Shown: positions 10,032 to 20,355 of the stretch, piece by piece
Numbering within the stretch: the first letter of the stretch is position 1
How the letters are laid out: each line of letters begins with the position of its first letter
Assembly: GCA_029378245.1 (NCBI GenBank)
Contig: JARKIF010000008.1
Location: 930,001-994,000 of the forward strand
DNA from: Roridomyces roridus
Taxonomy: Eukaryota; Basidiomycota; Agaricomycetes; Agaricales; Mycenaceae
Direction of reading: 5' to 3'
Length of the DNA: 64,000 bases
The notes under the pieces: model-generated
The model's input: only the letters and a program-made list of their open reading frames with translations
Database searches by the model: none
What the model was told of the DNA's origin: nothing
Position numbers and translations under genes: made by a program

Positions 10032-12169
10032 ATGTGCGGAATATTCGCTGTCCATGGCCTTGAAAAGCCTGTAAACGACAGAGCCCGTTTCATCGCCTGC
10101 TCCAAGCGCCTCCGCCACCGTGGTCCTGACTGGTCTGGCTGTTATGTCGGAAAAGATGCCATCCTCGTTCACGAGCGTCTGGCCATCGTCGGTGTTGGTC
10201 AGTAGCACTACCATTAACTCACCCAAGCACTCTCTCATGCTACCAAGACACTGGCGCTCAGCCGCTGATCAGCCAGGACGGCAAGGTCATCCTCACCGTC
10301 AACGGCGAAATTTACAACCATATCGCGCTGCGCGACGCTGTCCCTGACACAAAGTTCAAGACTCATTCCGACTGCGAAGTCATTATTCCCTTGGTGAAGA
10401 TTGTTCCAGTGCTTTCGGTACACTGGAACTGACCGTTTTCTCAGTATAGAAAGCACGACAAGGATGTGTGCAACATGCTCGACGGAATGTTCTCCTTCGT
10501 CCTCCTCGACGAATCCGTCTCTCCGTCCAGAATCATCGCCGCTCGCGATCCTATCGGCATCACCACACTGTACCAGGGCTGGAGTTCCAAACGTCCCGGT
10601 GCCGTCTTTTTCGCGTCAGAGCTCAAAGCCCTCGTCGATGAATGCGACAAGATAATTTCGTTTCCTCCCGGCCACGTCTATGACAGCCGAGATAACTCCA
10701 CGACACGGTACTACAAACCCACGTGGTGGAACGGCGACGCCGAGGGTCCAGACGCGACGATTCCCACATCCGCTGCAGATCTGACTCGACTTCGGGAAAC
10801 CCTCGAGGCTGCGGTACGCAAGAGGCTCATGTCAGAGGTCCCTTACGGTGTCCTACTCAGCGGTGGACTCGACAGCAGCTTGATTGCCGCTATCGCGTCT
10901 CGTGAAACCGAAAAGGCCGCGCAGGCACAGTACGAGATACGCAAACGCAAGCTTCAGACTGCTATGAGCGGAAATACAACGCCTACTGGAATGGTAGGAT
11001 GAACAAGCGACCTTGGCCGCGTGGCCCCAGCTGCATTCCTTCTCCATCGGTCTTGAAAACTCTCCGGATCTGCTCGCCGCACGAAAGGCTGCCCATTATC
11101 TGGGAACAGTCCACCACGAGTACACTTTCACCGTTCAAGAAGGATTAGACGCCATCCCCGAAGTCATACACCATCTAGAAACTTATGATGTTACCACCGT
11201 CCGTGCTAGCACACCCATGTACCTTCTGAGCCGCAAAATTAAAGCTATGGGTGTCAAAATGGTCCTCAGTGGTGAAGGGAGCGACGAAATTCTCGGAGGT
11301 AAGGCAACGTTTTGCATCCTTCTTTTTTAATAGTGCCAACTCGTGAACAGGATACTTGTATTTCCATGCTGCTCCCGACAGCACCTCCTTCCACCAGGAG
11401 ACAGTGAAGCGTGTCAAAAACCTGCACACCGCTGACTGTCTCAGAGCCAACAAGTCCACCATGGCATGGGGTCTTGAAGCGCGGGTTCCCTTCCTCGACC
11501 GTGCTTTCTTGGAGGTGGCGATGAACACCGACCCTCGCGAAAAGATGTTCGCCAAAGGAGCCGACCAGCAATTCGACGAGGATGGCCGGCCAAAGATGGA
11601 GAAGTATATCCTCCGCAAGGCCTTTGACGTGTCCCTCGACGGCAAGGTCTGAATTCAAACCATTCATACTGAAACATTCTCACATACACCATCTAGCCAT
11701 ACCTCCCTGCATCCATCCTTTGGAGGCAAAAGGAACAATTTTCGGACGGTGTAGGATACTCGTGGATTGACGGGTACTTCCACTTTTCATTCATCGTTCG
11801 GCTTTGTCTCAATCCGGGTAGAATCAAAGACCACGCTGAATCCGCCATCTCGGACGAAGACTTTGCTAAAGGCGGCGAGCGATGGAAGGACGCACCGACA
11901 ACCAAAGAGGCCTATCTCATTCGCCAGATCTTTGACGGTACTGTTTTCCACGATGCACCGTCTTGTTCCCATTGTGACCCCGTCCATCGCAGAATTCTTC
12001 CCCTCCGAAGCGGCCGCGAGCACAGCGGTTCGGTACGTGGATACCACTTGGATGCTTTTGTCCATTTACATTTTTTGGCAGGTGGATTCCAAGAGGCGAC
12101 TGGGGCTGCGCAGCAGACCCTTCCGGACGGAGTGTTAGCATCCACAATGCTGCATATGAAACAACTTGA
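10032..12169 (+). CDS. Asparagine synthetase (glutamine-hydrolysing)
   Basis: It transfers amide nitrogen from glutamine to aspartate with ATP cleavage, in the cytosol. Exons 10032-10197, 10248-10393, 10445-11298, 11351-11646, 11697-11773, 11822-11937, 11993-12032 and 12082-12169 give about 593 residues. MCGIFAVHG places the nucleophilic Cys2 directly after the start Met, fixing the start. [18 protein letters not shown] and NGEIYNH are class-II glutaminase signatures. The synthetase half has the PP-loop SGGLDSS near residue 260, [17 protein letters not shown] and [10 protein letters not shown]. Between GMV and [15 protein letters not shown] the frame shifts by one extra base in GTAGGAT (10994-11000); removing one G gives the expected [12 protein letters not shown] 37-nt intron from 10994 to 11030 would also restore frame but would delete the conserved WPQ. 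Confidence 0.92.
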
Positions 12170-12409
12170 TTATAAAAAAATCCAAAAAGAAAGAGCGGGC
12201 AAGCATGTTGATACAGCTATATCTATGGGTGGCGGTAAATAGAGGATGGGAAAACAAAAGAGTCGTCGTTTCGTGGCCAGTCGTGAGGATTGTAAGTATT
12301 AGAAAGAGCGTGTCTTGAGCGAGGAATGCACAGCGGGAAAAATATACGGACCAATAATATGAGTGATATCGTAGAGTTCGGATATAAGCACAGAAAACGG
12401 GGTATCACT

Positions 12410-15400
12410 TCATGCATGATTTAGAGATGGGTCGTGGGCAAGCATCTGACGGTATAGGCCTACCCCAGAATCCTCCGATGGAGCAGGCGATGCCAGGCCC
12501 TTGGCGTTAGCCAGCCGAGTCGAGCTCACCGCAGCGCTGGTCTGCGAAGTATTTCGGGGGCGTTTGGAAGCAGCGGTACTGGGCGGAGGGGAGCGTGTGC
12601 TGGTGTTCCAATCCGGACGGGTGATGGTGGACTTGGCGTAGTTGACGTTGCTATCGTCTGTGGCGGTGGGTCGGCGGGCACTGGGCGTGCCGGCTTGTGT
12701 TCGCCGACTGGCGGGTCGCGGCGTGGGGGAAGAGTCACCTGACACCAACCGCGTGCCAAACTTGGCGTTGGCAGAGGACTCTCGCCCGTACGAGGAGCCA
12801 GACCCTCCTCGCCTTGGTGCAGGGCCCGTTCTGCCCTTGACGACTGGTTTTTGAACAGTAATCTTGTCCGCACCCCAATAAGAAAAGCTCATTTTGCTTT
12901 TCCTGTCCGAATCATCCGACTCGACGCCGCCGTCCTCGTCGTCATCAGGGAGAGGAACGATACGTGGTTGGTGGACTTGCGCCCTCGACCGTGCGACACT
13001 TGATGACGGGTCAGAACACATTTTTGTGGGTGGGAGGTAGAACATACTCTTCCATCGAAACAACGCCTTCTCGAGGTTGCACGACATCACCAATTGCCCA
13101 TGTCTCAATCTTGAAAAAAGGTTCAACTTTTGCAAGGTGAAAACAAAGATATTTACAGACCTTGATGAATTTATATAAATTACGAGGTTTCGTATGGGAG
13201 TTGCGGCGCCCCGTGGTGGCATATTTGGACCGCCCTTGGAGCTCGGGCAGAGAGTTGGTCCGGGAATAGGTCGCGGCGACCAAAGGTAGTGACGTGGTAC
13301 CAGTGCGTTGGCATTGCAGCACGACATCATTGAAGACGACAAACCACAAGTCCTTCTTACCTCCGATGCCCGAACTGGTGTGCAAGACATCGCTGAGACG
13401 TTTAAATGAGGATTTGCCTCTCACACCCTTGTTTGCGATCACGGGCGGCGGAGAAGAGGATTTGGGAGGACTGAGTCCACTATTAGTGGTGCATTGTCGC
13501 TCCTCGATGAGAATTCGGGAAGGTTTGGGCAACGCCAACTGGCGGACCTTGTCAAGTCCCTCAATGCGAGCAAAGACATCTCGGGTCTTGTCGCGCTCCT
13601 CCTTCTGAATCTTCTCGTCTTCAATGCTGCGTACGATGGTCTCGACTTCAGCCACCATCTGCAATGTGCTCTCGTACTCGAAAGTACTCGGGTCCGTGTG
13701 GAACAGCAGATTTTGAAAGAGGAGGGGATATTTCAGAAGCCGCTGAAACGGCTTTGACAGGGTAATGGCCAATCCGGTCTCCCCCTTCTCGGATGCCGTT
13801 TCTTCCAGCTTCTGCAAGTATTTGCATACTTTTTGCCATTCGCCGGCGTCCTGCTTCTTGGGCTTCTTGGTGGTCACACTGGAGAGAGCGTCGTCGACTT
13901 GTTCGAGAGCGCGTTCCAGATGAAGCACGTAAGTTGCGTAGCCGTGAAAAATGTCCGACTAGGTTCAAGTAAGCACACGGCGTTTACGAGTGGCAAAGAA
14001 TGGTTTACGTTGGATACAAAAACATCGGCAAGAGACCGAACGAGGGGAAACTGGTCATCATATCGCTTCTTGAGAGCCTCTGAAAGCCGTCGGTGGCCGT
14101 CAAAGACCCCACTGTCGACCACTTCAAGGCATATTCGCAGATCCTCGGGAAGTTGATGCGGTGCGACGGCGCCTCCGATCAGGGTATCGTTGGTCGTCTG
14201 ACTCTTTTTGAACTTGCGCAGCACACCGGGTTTTGGGGTGCTTCCCTTCATCGATGACTGGCCTTGGCTATAATTTCGCTCGCGTTCAGCGACAGAGTTT
14301 TGTCGGCCGAGTGAATGGGTCGACCCCTCTAGCTGATTGGTTCGTGGTGGAGGTGGTAAAGAATGATGCGACCGTGAAGGAAACGGAACAGTTTTCCCTG
14401 CCGGCTTAGTGGCATTGGAACGATAAGGTGATCGTGGATGGTTTTGTTTCTGTCGGCTCGACATGGCGTAACTCTTGCCGATCTGGTCCACACCTTCCTC
14501 CTCCTCATCCGTGTCCAAAGATTCTCCGTCTATGTTGGGAGTCGGGGAGGCTTGGTGAGGGATGGTGGGACTGGGAGACATGAATCGAGCGGCAATCGGG
14601 GGGAGATGGTCTGTGGACTCGACAGGTGACTCTGCCCGATAGTAATCGTACTCCAAGTTGGGAGTGGATGACAATTGGGGAGCAGGCGCAGAGAAGGGGT
14701 GCAGCAGTGGGTCAATGAAAGTATCTTTCATTTTGACCAGTTCTTGAACATATCTGGCGAGATGTGATGAGAAGAACAAGATTTGGTGACTGGGCTCACC
14801 TCTCTTCGCTTGATATAATTTCAAACAAGACCTCTTGTCGCGTCCGTTCTCGGGATCCGATATTGGAAACCAAATCATCCTCTGTAACCTCACTCCAAGA
14901 CGCTGCGGCCAGTATCCGGCTCCCACTTGTCGTGTTGGACATGGAGGAGTATGGTGTGCCGGAACGTAGTGATTGGCTCGAGGTAGCCTCTCCGTTCTTC
15001 TGCAGGTACGGGGACGCGGTGCGGGTGGATGTCGCTTTGACGGCACTCTTGCCTGGGGAGGCAAGATCGGTTTTGGAAGACGAGGCACCCGTCGAGGTAG
15101 AGCCACGAGGCTCCTTGCCATGAGCTGCCTGGAAACGTGACACGGAGGTTTTCAATGGGACACCCGTCGTAGTGCCGTTTCCTGGCCCTTCGGACAAGGT
15201 ACGATCGAGATTGGACGGCGTAGGGGGAGGCGATCTGAACGCGACCTTTTTCTGGACATCACTCGCAGTCGCCGTGACCACGCTCGTGCTGGTTTTCCTC
15301 GAACTCCGCCCTGCAGAGTCCGGCTCTGCGCGGGGAGAATTAGAGCGCGCAGGCAAGGGGGACACGGTGTCCTCGTTATTGCGTGGTGTGGGTGTTGGAG

Positions 15401-15677
15401 AGGAGTATGGTGGCGTTGGCGTTGGTGTAGACGAAGAGGAGGGAGAGGCATCGTCCGGGACCTTGGAGGAGAAGGTAGGGACTAGTTCCGGGAGAGGTTT
15501 GAATGCAGCAGACGTGTAGGACACGGGCGTCGATGTTGACCTCTGCGGTGCTTCTTGGCCCGTCGGAGGCCATGTGGGAAGGGGACCCAAGGACAATTTT
15601 TCCTTGGGTGGTGGCGGAACATCCTTTTCCTTGGTGGTGCTGCTTCCGATATGCAAACGGCTGAAAAAAGCCTTCAT
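12410..15677 (-). CDS. RhoGEF (Dbl-homology plus PH) with a split DH domain
   Basis: This is a guanine-nucleotide exchange factor for a Rho-family GTPase, acting on polarity and actin at the membrane. Exons 15677-14800, 14753-14009, 13958-13161, 13109-13048 and 12998-12410 total 3,072 nt, 1,023 residues. Residues 1-280 are Ser/Pro/Thr-rich and disordered. The first DH helix is clear (QEVLFEIISSEERYVQELVK), but DH then stops for about 180 residues of low-complexity sequence before resuming at EDLRICLEVVDSGVFDGHR. The later DH core is TLSKPFQRLLKYPLLFQNLL. A PH-like segment follows (KDLWFVVFNDVVLQCQR), ending with an acidic stretch and a Ser/Arg-rich tail. The target GTPase is not predictable here. 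The methyltransferase gene starts only 60 bp upstream on the other strand. Confidence 0.85.
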
Positions 15678-15737
15678 GGAGGGAGACCGTAGGCTAGCTA
15701 ATCAAAAACCGATGGAGGCAATTGCAAACAACAACTA
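15678..15737. promoter_or_regulatory. 60-bp divergent promoter, RhoGEF / methyltransferase
   Basis: Only 60 bp lie between the two ATGs. There is an A-rich patch (AATCAAAAACC) but no clear TATA or CCAAT box. Confidence 0.5.
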
Positions 15738-16546
15738 ATGGCTTGGATCCCTGCCGCGAATACAAAGCATCTTCCTTTCCTAACCATTCCTTTTGGATCG
15801 ACTCATTTCCGTCTCAAGCAGTCTGACGACAATGGCATAACAACGGGCACGACTCTCTGGCTCGGAGCCCAGTGTCTGTCCGCTTTCCTGGCTCACTCTG
15901 GCGTCGTTAAACCTGGCATGAGCGCCATCGAACTTGGTGGTGGCATTGGTCTTGCAACATGACAAGCGGGTGTACTGAACCGATGCATGTAGGTGGCATT
16001 GGTCTTATTCCCTTGTCTCTCGCCCACCTAGGCTGCAACGTCATCACCTCCGACCTGCCCTCTGTCATCTCCGCCTGTCTTGGAGACAATATTGAACAGA
16101 ATCTATCACTGCTTCCTCCCACCGCCGGCCAGATTTCCGTCCGTGAGCTAGACTGGACAATTCCGCCGCAGCTCTGGGCCTGGGACAATGATACAGTAAT
16201 TGCATCACCTACCCACACACCATCCGCTGGACAGCAACAGCCTACGTTCGATCTCGTCGTCTCCTCCGACACGATATACAGTTCAGATCTAATTGAACCC
16301 TTCCTGCGCACCCTGCATGCACTGTGTACTGCTGCATCAGGCGCCCGTGCGCCCGTGGCCTTGATCTGTCTCGAACGACGTGATCCTGCGCTAATCGACG
16401 AGACGCTTGACAAGGCAAAAGAGAGGGGCTTTACCGTTACACGCGTGCCACCACACAAGGTTTCCAAGGCACTGCGAAAGAGTGGGGCCCAGTGGGAGAA
16501 GGCGGATTGGGAGGGGGTGGAACTATGGAAACTGGTCCTGAAATAG
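15738..16546 (+). CDS. METTL21/EFM-like protein methyltransferase
   Basis: This belongs to the seven-beta-strand methyltransferase group of METTL21, VCP-KMT and yeast Efm enzymes, which methylate lysines on chaperones or elongation factors. Exons 15738-15939 and 15993-16546 give 251 residues. Motif I is restored by splicing as IELGGGIGLIPL, the AdoMet-binding glycine loop; VITSDLP is the next acidic strand; LDWTIPPQLW is the family D-W motif; and FDLVVSSDTIYS contains the (D/E)xxY-type motif. The substrate cannot be told. The single 53-nt intron (15940-15992) is bounded by a 15-bp perfect direct repeat, listed separately. Without splicing the protein would stop after GGGIGLAT. It is divergent from the RhoGEF and followed by aprataxin on the same strand. 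Confidence 0.83.
15939..16006 (+). repeat. 15-bp direct repeat spanning both splice sites of the methyltransferase intron
   Basis: GGTGGCATTGGTCTT occurs at 15939-15953 and 15992-16006, 53 bp apart, which is exactly the intron length. The 5' splice site lies in copy 1 and the 3' splice site at the start of copy 2, so copy 2 is the exonic sequence and copy 1 is mostly intronic. Confidence 0.95.
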
Positions 16547-16607
16547 TAATAATGCCATAGAGTAATTCAAGGCTGAGCGGTCCCGTTGAGGAACAATGGC
16601 CCACCGT

Positions 16608-16613
16608 ACGCGT
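16608..16613 (+). promoter_or_regulatory. MCB-like ACGCGT box upstream of aprataxin
   Basis: A single ACGCGT lies 68 bp before the aprataxin ATG. It could tie a DNA-repair gene to G1/S control, but one hexamer in GC-rich DNA is weak evidence. Confidence 0.25.
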
Positions 16614-16680
16614 CGCATCTGCATCCGTCTCTGTAAACGGGACGGTCCCGTGACATATCGCGTGTTTGCCTTTCACTTCC

Positions 16681-17537
16681 ATGTCCAATCTCAGTGTCCT
16701 CCGAACATACGCCCAAACGAGCCCCTCTAAGCTGCCTCCTTCCGTCCTCTTCTCCAGCACCTCCACCTCCATGACCGTGTTTGACGCGTTTCCCAAAGGT
16801 CCGCACCACGCGTCGCGCCGCCAGACTCGATTGACACCGTCTGTCCAGCCATCTTCCATTTCCTCATTCTTCCGCGAATCCAGCCCCCATTCACTACATC
16901 CGAGCTCTCCAACCTCCGCACCCTCCTCAAAGGCGACAAGGAGCGCGCGAAAGAGGTCATCACCGCACTGAATGAGGACGCAAAGACGTTGCACAAGGAG
17001 ATCGAGGAAGAAATGATGGCGCGGTATGGCTTCAAGTGGGGCATCTGCACCGGCTTTCATGCCGTTCCTTCAATGAAGTTTGTGTCTTGCTTTTCTTTCG
17101 TCGGCGCTTGATTCAAGTTCGCGCAGCCATGTTCATCTGCACGTCATATCGGACGATTTTTGCTCAGATCGGCTCAAGAACAAAAAGCATTACAACAGGT
17201 ATGGTACGCGTTTCTAAAGGGACCATATTCTCATCCGAAAGTTAACAGCTTTCACCCCAAGCTCGGATTCTTCATATCTTTGGATGAAGTTCTGTCTTGG
17301 TTCGAGGCCACCCCCTCGTATTATTCTTCTGTAAGTTCTCTTCGCCGACCCAAGTACCAAGTACGACATGTACAGATGATCAAGCTGGACGAGAAGCAAT
17401 ACGAACCTATCCTCAAGGAGGATCTCGTTTGTTGGCGTTGCCACAAATCCATGAAAAACATACCAACGCTCAAGGCCCACCTGCAAGAGGAATGGGAAAC
17501 GCAGGCAAGACGAGAAAAGGCCAAGTTGGCGAAATAA
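16681..17537 (+). CDS. Aprataxin-like DNA-5'-adenylate hydrolase (HIT domain plus zinc finger)
   Basis: Aprataxin removes AMP from abortive DNA ligation ends during strand-break repair in the nucleus. Exons 16681-16798, 16849-17077, 17127-17198, 17249-17330 and 17376-17537 give 220 residues, similar to fungal Hnt3. The HIT fold is seen as [18 protein letters not shown] and [10 protein letters not shown], with the catalytic histidine triad [11 protein letters not shown] assembled across an intron. [16 protein letters not shown] then leads into the zinc finger [17 protein letters not shown]. The start at 16681 is the first ATG in frame with the HIT domain. The neighbour downstream converges with 60 bp between stop codons. 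Confidence 0.9.
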
Positions 17538-17597
17538 CGCGTTCTAATACTACACATTTGTCCACTTTACAATTCCTTCCTCTATGTATCATCATTA

Positions 17598-19337
17598 TTA
17601 TGCTGCAGCCGCGGCCTCTGCCTTCTGGGCCTTGCCAGCTTCCGCGCTCGCCTGCAGCTTGGCCGCACGCGAACGCTCGCTGGCCTCGCGGATGGCCCAC
17701 GTGAGTTCATAAGTTCTGACCGCGTCTAGCCGATACTGTTAGTCGAATCTCACACTGAACAGGGAATGTGTACCTTCATAGGTGCTCAAAATCTGAGCAG
17801 CCTCGGGATCCTCTTCAATGTCCTCGATGACATCAATCAGGTTGGAAACTTCGGAGAAGAAAGGATCGTCGTCGGGGAACCTGAACGTCTGCTCGTTGTC
17901 GTCTCCCGGCTTGCGGACATACAAGGTGGGCTGGACGTATGGGTTGACCAATCTACATGGCATGAGCTAGTTGTTAGAAGGATGAGAAAACACCAACTTG
18001 AGCTGGTATCCATCCGCGAAGACCTCGAGTTCGCAGCTGTAGTTGGTTCCCTGCAGCGCAACCACATGGGTGAAGCTGCCGACCGCCCCGCTGTCATATT
18101 TCCTGTGCGCAAAGCATCAACACGAGGAGGAAACACGAGTCTATGTCCTTACCAGGTAGCCGCCGTGACACGCGGGATCCTGTTTTCAGGTGCAATCTTG
18201 GTCTCGTCGACCGTCATCTTGGAGAGTTGGCCGGCATTTTCGTCCCATTCGAGCGAGTGGGCAGTTACGGTGGAAATGTCGACTTCGCCGCCAAAATACC
18301 GCGAGAGGTCACAGAAATGAGTGCCTTGCTCGATGATCGGGCCGGCGCTATCATGGTTAAGCGCAAGCGAAGACCATCGAGAAAAAGACGCGTACCTCTT
18401 GGACTTGTCCCACCAGTCGGGTTTCGCAATGGCCTCGTACGCGCACGCGTAACGAGCAATGGTCGACATGACCGTCAAATTGTTTTCCTCGATGATTTGC
18501 TTCATCATCTGAACGGCTTTCAAGTACCGGAGCATGTACCTGGATCACGTATGAAACGGTTTCCATCCCAGCGAGAAAAAAGAAAAAAATACCCGACGGA
18601 GCAGACGGTTTTCGAGTCGTAGATGGTCTTCGCGATCGTAAAGGCATCGTCGATTTCGTGGTGGGGACCAGTTGCGATGGGTTTTTCGATAAACATGGCA
18701 ACACCGGGGAAGAACTTGAGGATTTGCATCTCAACGTCGCGTCCTGGGGTGAGAGCACCGCGGAACATGGGCGGGCTGCCGACGATGACGGCGCGGGGAC
18801 GGTCCTTTGGGGACATATTCTTGACAAAGTCCTCGAGGGTCTTGAAAACACGCGTGTCTTGGTATGCGGACACGACGAACGAGTCGCATTTCTTCTGCAA
18901 GACGGCGGTCGCGCGGTCGATAGCGGGGTCGATGAGAGCCACGACTTTAAGACGGCGACCCAGTTTGCTTTTAACTTGGACTCAGATCTAGTGAAGGAGA
19001 TGTTGGCGAGGGGCGTACTGCTCGAAACGGAAAGAATGGTTCCAGGGACCCTCATCGGAGCCAAACATAATGTTCCCCGCACCGATGAAGAGGACATTGA
19101 AATCATCGGATCCACTGCGCGATTTCTATAGTGCGCCTAGTGGGATAGCTGCGATACATACCTGACGTGAGTCGCCCTTGGAGCAAACGATGAGCAATGG
19201 TACTTCTAGGGGGCGACAACTTACTTGTCCATGGGGATCAGACGCCATGGGTCGATGGAAGGACGACGGGAGCTCATGCCTGAACCTCGACGGTCAGACA
19301 TCCTGCGATCCGAGGGTCGACGGTTTGCGAGAGCCAT
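17598..19337 (-). CDS. Gfo/Idh/MocA-family NAD(P)-dependent oxidoreductase
   Basis: This is a Rossmann-fold oxidoreductase of the sugar/inositol dehydrogenase superfamily; the substrate is unknown. Exons 19337-19225, 19176-19162, 19114-19019, 18967-18593, 18539-18396, 18347-18153, 18102-17998, 17952-17774 and 17725-17598 give 449 residues. The dinucleotide-binding turn is NVLFIGAGNIMFG, the family EKP motif is FIEKPIATG, and GPIIEQGTHFCDLSRYFGG lies in the C-terminal alpha/beta domain. The second exon is a 15-nt microexon between conventional introns. The protein ends in an Ala/Lys-rich helix with a run of alanines. The N-terminal 35 residues are Arg/Ser-rich and precede the fold. Confidence 0.87.
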
Positions 19338-19424
19338 GGTTGTGGTGGTTGTGGTTGGAGTGAGAGAAGTGGGTATCACTACGTCAGATTGGAGATAATA
19401 TACATATTATATTTTATTCCTGGC

Positions 19425-19479
19425 GGCTCTGCAGCTTCGTAGCCTCTAGTTGGATGGTGGGCTCTGCAGTTTCGTAGCC
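19425..19479 (-). repeat. Near-perfect 20-bp repeat of a C-terminal coding tail
   Basis: Bases 19460-19479 (coding) and 19425-19444 (after the stop at 19446) match at 19 of 20 positions. On the minus strand both read GGCTACGAA-R-CTGCAGAGCC. The downstream copy is out of frame with the stop. Confidence 0.8.
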
Positions 19480-19991
19480 AATTCTTTCCTTCTTCGTTCC
19501 GCCGCCTCTAGTCGCTCCGACATGAGCTGCAGATCAATCCATCAGTTCAAAGCACCCGATGTAAAAGGTTGGACAGTACCTTGAGCTGCGCGGCAAGCTT
19601 CTCGTTCTCTTGCGAAAGCTTGAGAACGTTGCTCGCGCGTTTCTTGACCTTGTCGGTGCTGGAGAGCGTCGGTCATCGAGCGGGCAGAGATGCTGCCCAG
19701 ACACTCACTCGGGATCTGGGTTGGACGGCTTCAGAATCGAGTCCCAGTCCAGCTCCAAGTCTCCACCCGATGATATCTCAGGCAGGACGGGCGATATTGA
19801 TCGAGGTTCCGACGGTCTGCGATGAATCAGACGGAGAGTCGCAAGCAAGTTGCTTAGGGTCCGTGCGCGTACCCAGCCGTTTCCTCGAGCAGTTCATCGG
19901 CAGGAGTCTCCTCGGGTCGTTCATCGGAAATGGGCTGCTGCTCATCCTCCTCCTCCCGGCGGCGGTCCAAGGGCAAATGCGAGGAGGACAT
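19446..19991 (-). CDS. Small acidic coiled-coil protein, not recognised
   Basis: Exons 19991-19873, 19816-19709, 19658-19580 and 19526-19446 give 128 residues. The first half is acidic and disordered (DRRREEEDEQQ, PEETPADELLEE). A short motif, GGDLELDWDSILKPSNPDPD, leads into a lysine-rich coiled coil (VKKRASNVLKLSQENEKLAAQL) that runs to the end. No enzymatic motif is visible. It could be a subunit of a larger complex or a short leucine-zipper-like adaptor. The splice joins keep frame and give whole codons, which supports a real gene. It sits 42 bp from the PIG-Y-like gene, divergently. Confidence 0.65.
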
Positions 19992-20033
19992 CGGGGTCGA
20001 GAAGCAACAGGGATGTGTTACGTAAACATATAC
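19992..20033. promoter_or_regulatory. 42-bp divergent promoter, coiled-coil gene / PIG-Y-like gene
   Basis: The ATGs of the two genes are separated by 42 bp, or 21 bp if the plus-strand gene starts at 20013. No recognisable element is seen. Confidence 0.45.
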
Positions 20034-20304
20034 ATGGACTCTGGTTACTGCATTCTCTTGCTCTCAGTACTTTTCTTCACTATAGCGACGTATGCCATCC
20101 TGCTGAGTCCCTTTGTCCCACTCACGGGCATCCGAGTGCGTCCGAATGGCCTACAAACTACTACTGACCTCAGATACAACACAGTTCCTCGACGCACTCG
20201 CCAACGACTCGCATTACAAGTACTTTGCGATTTTCCTCATCCCCACGACTTCCTACTTTGTCATTGCAAACTGGGTCGGATGGCAATACTATCGAAATTC
20301 CTAA
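20034..20304 (+). CDS. PIG-Y/Eri1-like small membrane subunit of GPI-GlcNAc transferase
   Basis: Exons 20034-20135 and 20185-20304 give 73 residues, matching the roughly 70 residues of human PIG-Y. There are two hydrophobic helices (ILLLSVLFFTIATYAILL and FAIFLIPTTSYFVIANW) and a C-terminal GWQYYRNS that resembles the aromatic-basic-Asn end of PIG-Y. PIG-Y/Eri1 is a subunit of the ER complex that makes GlcNAc-PI, the first step of GPI anchor synthesis. The intron 20136-20184 was chosen because it joins TGI to FLDALANDSHYKYF. The upstream ATG at 20013 would add seven residues. Short length and splicing make this gene easy to miss. Family assignment is by overall pattern only. Confidence 0.65.
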
Positions 20305-20355
20305 AGACACATGGACCTAGATCATGCAACAACGCATAATTTAAAGGACATAACG

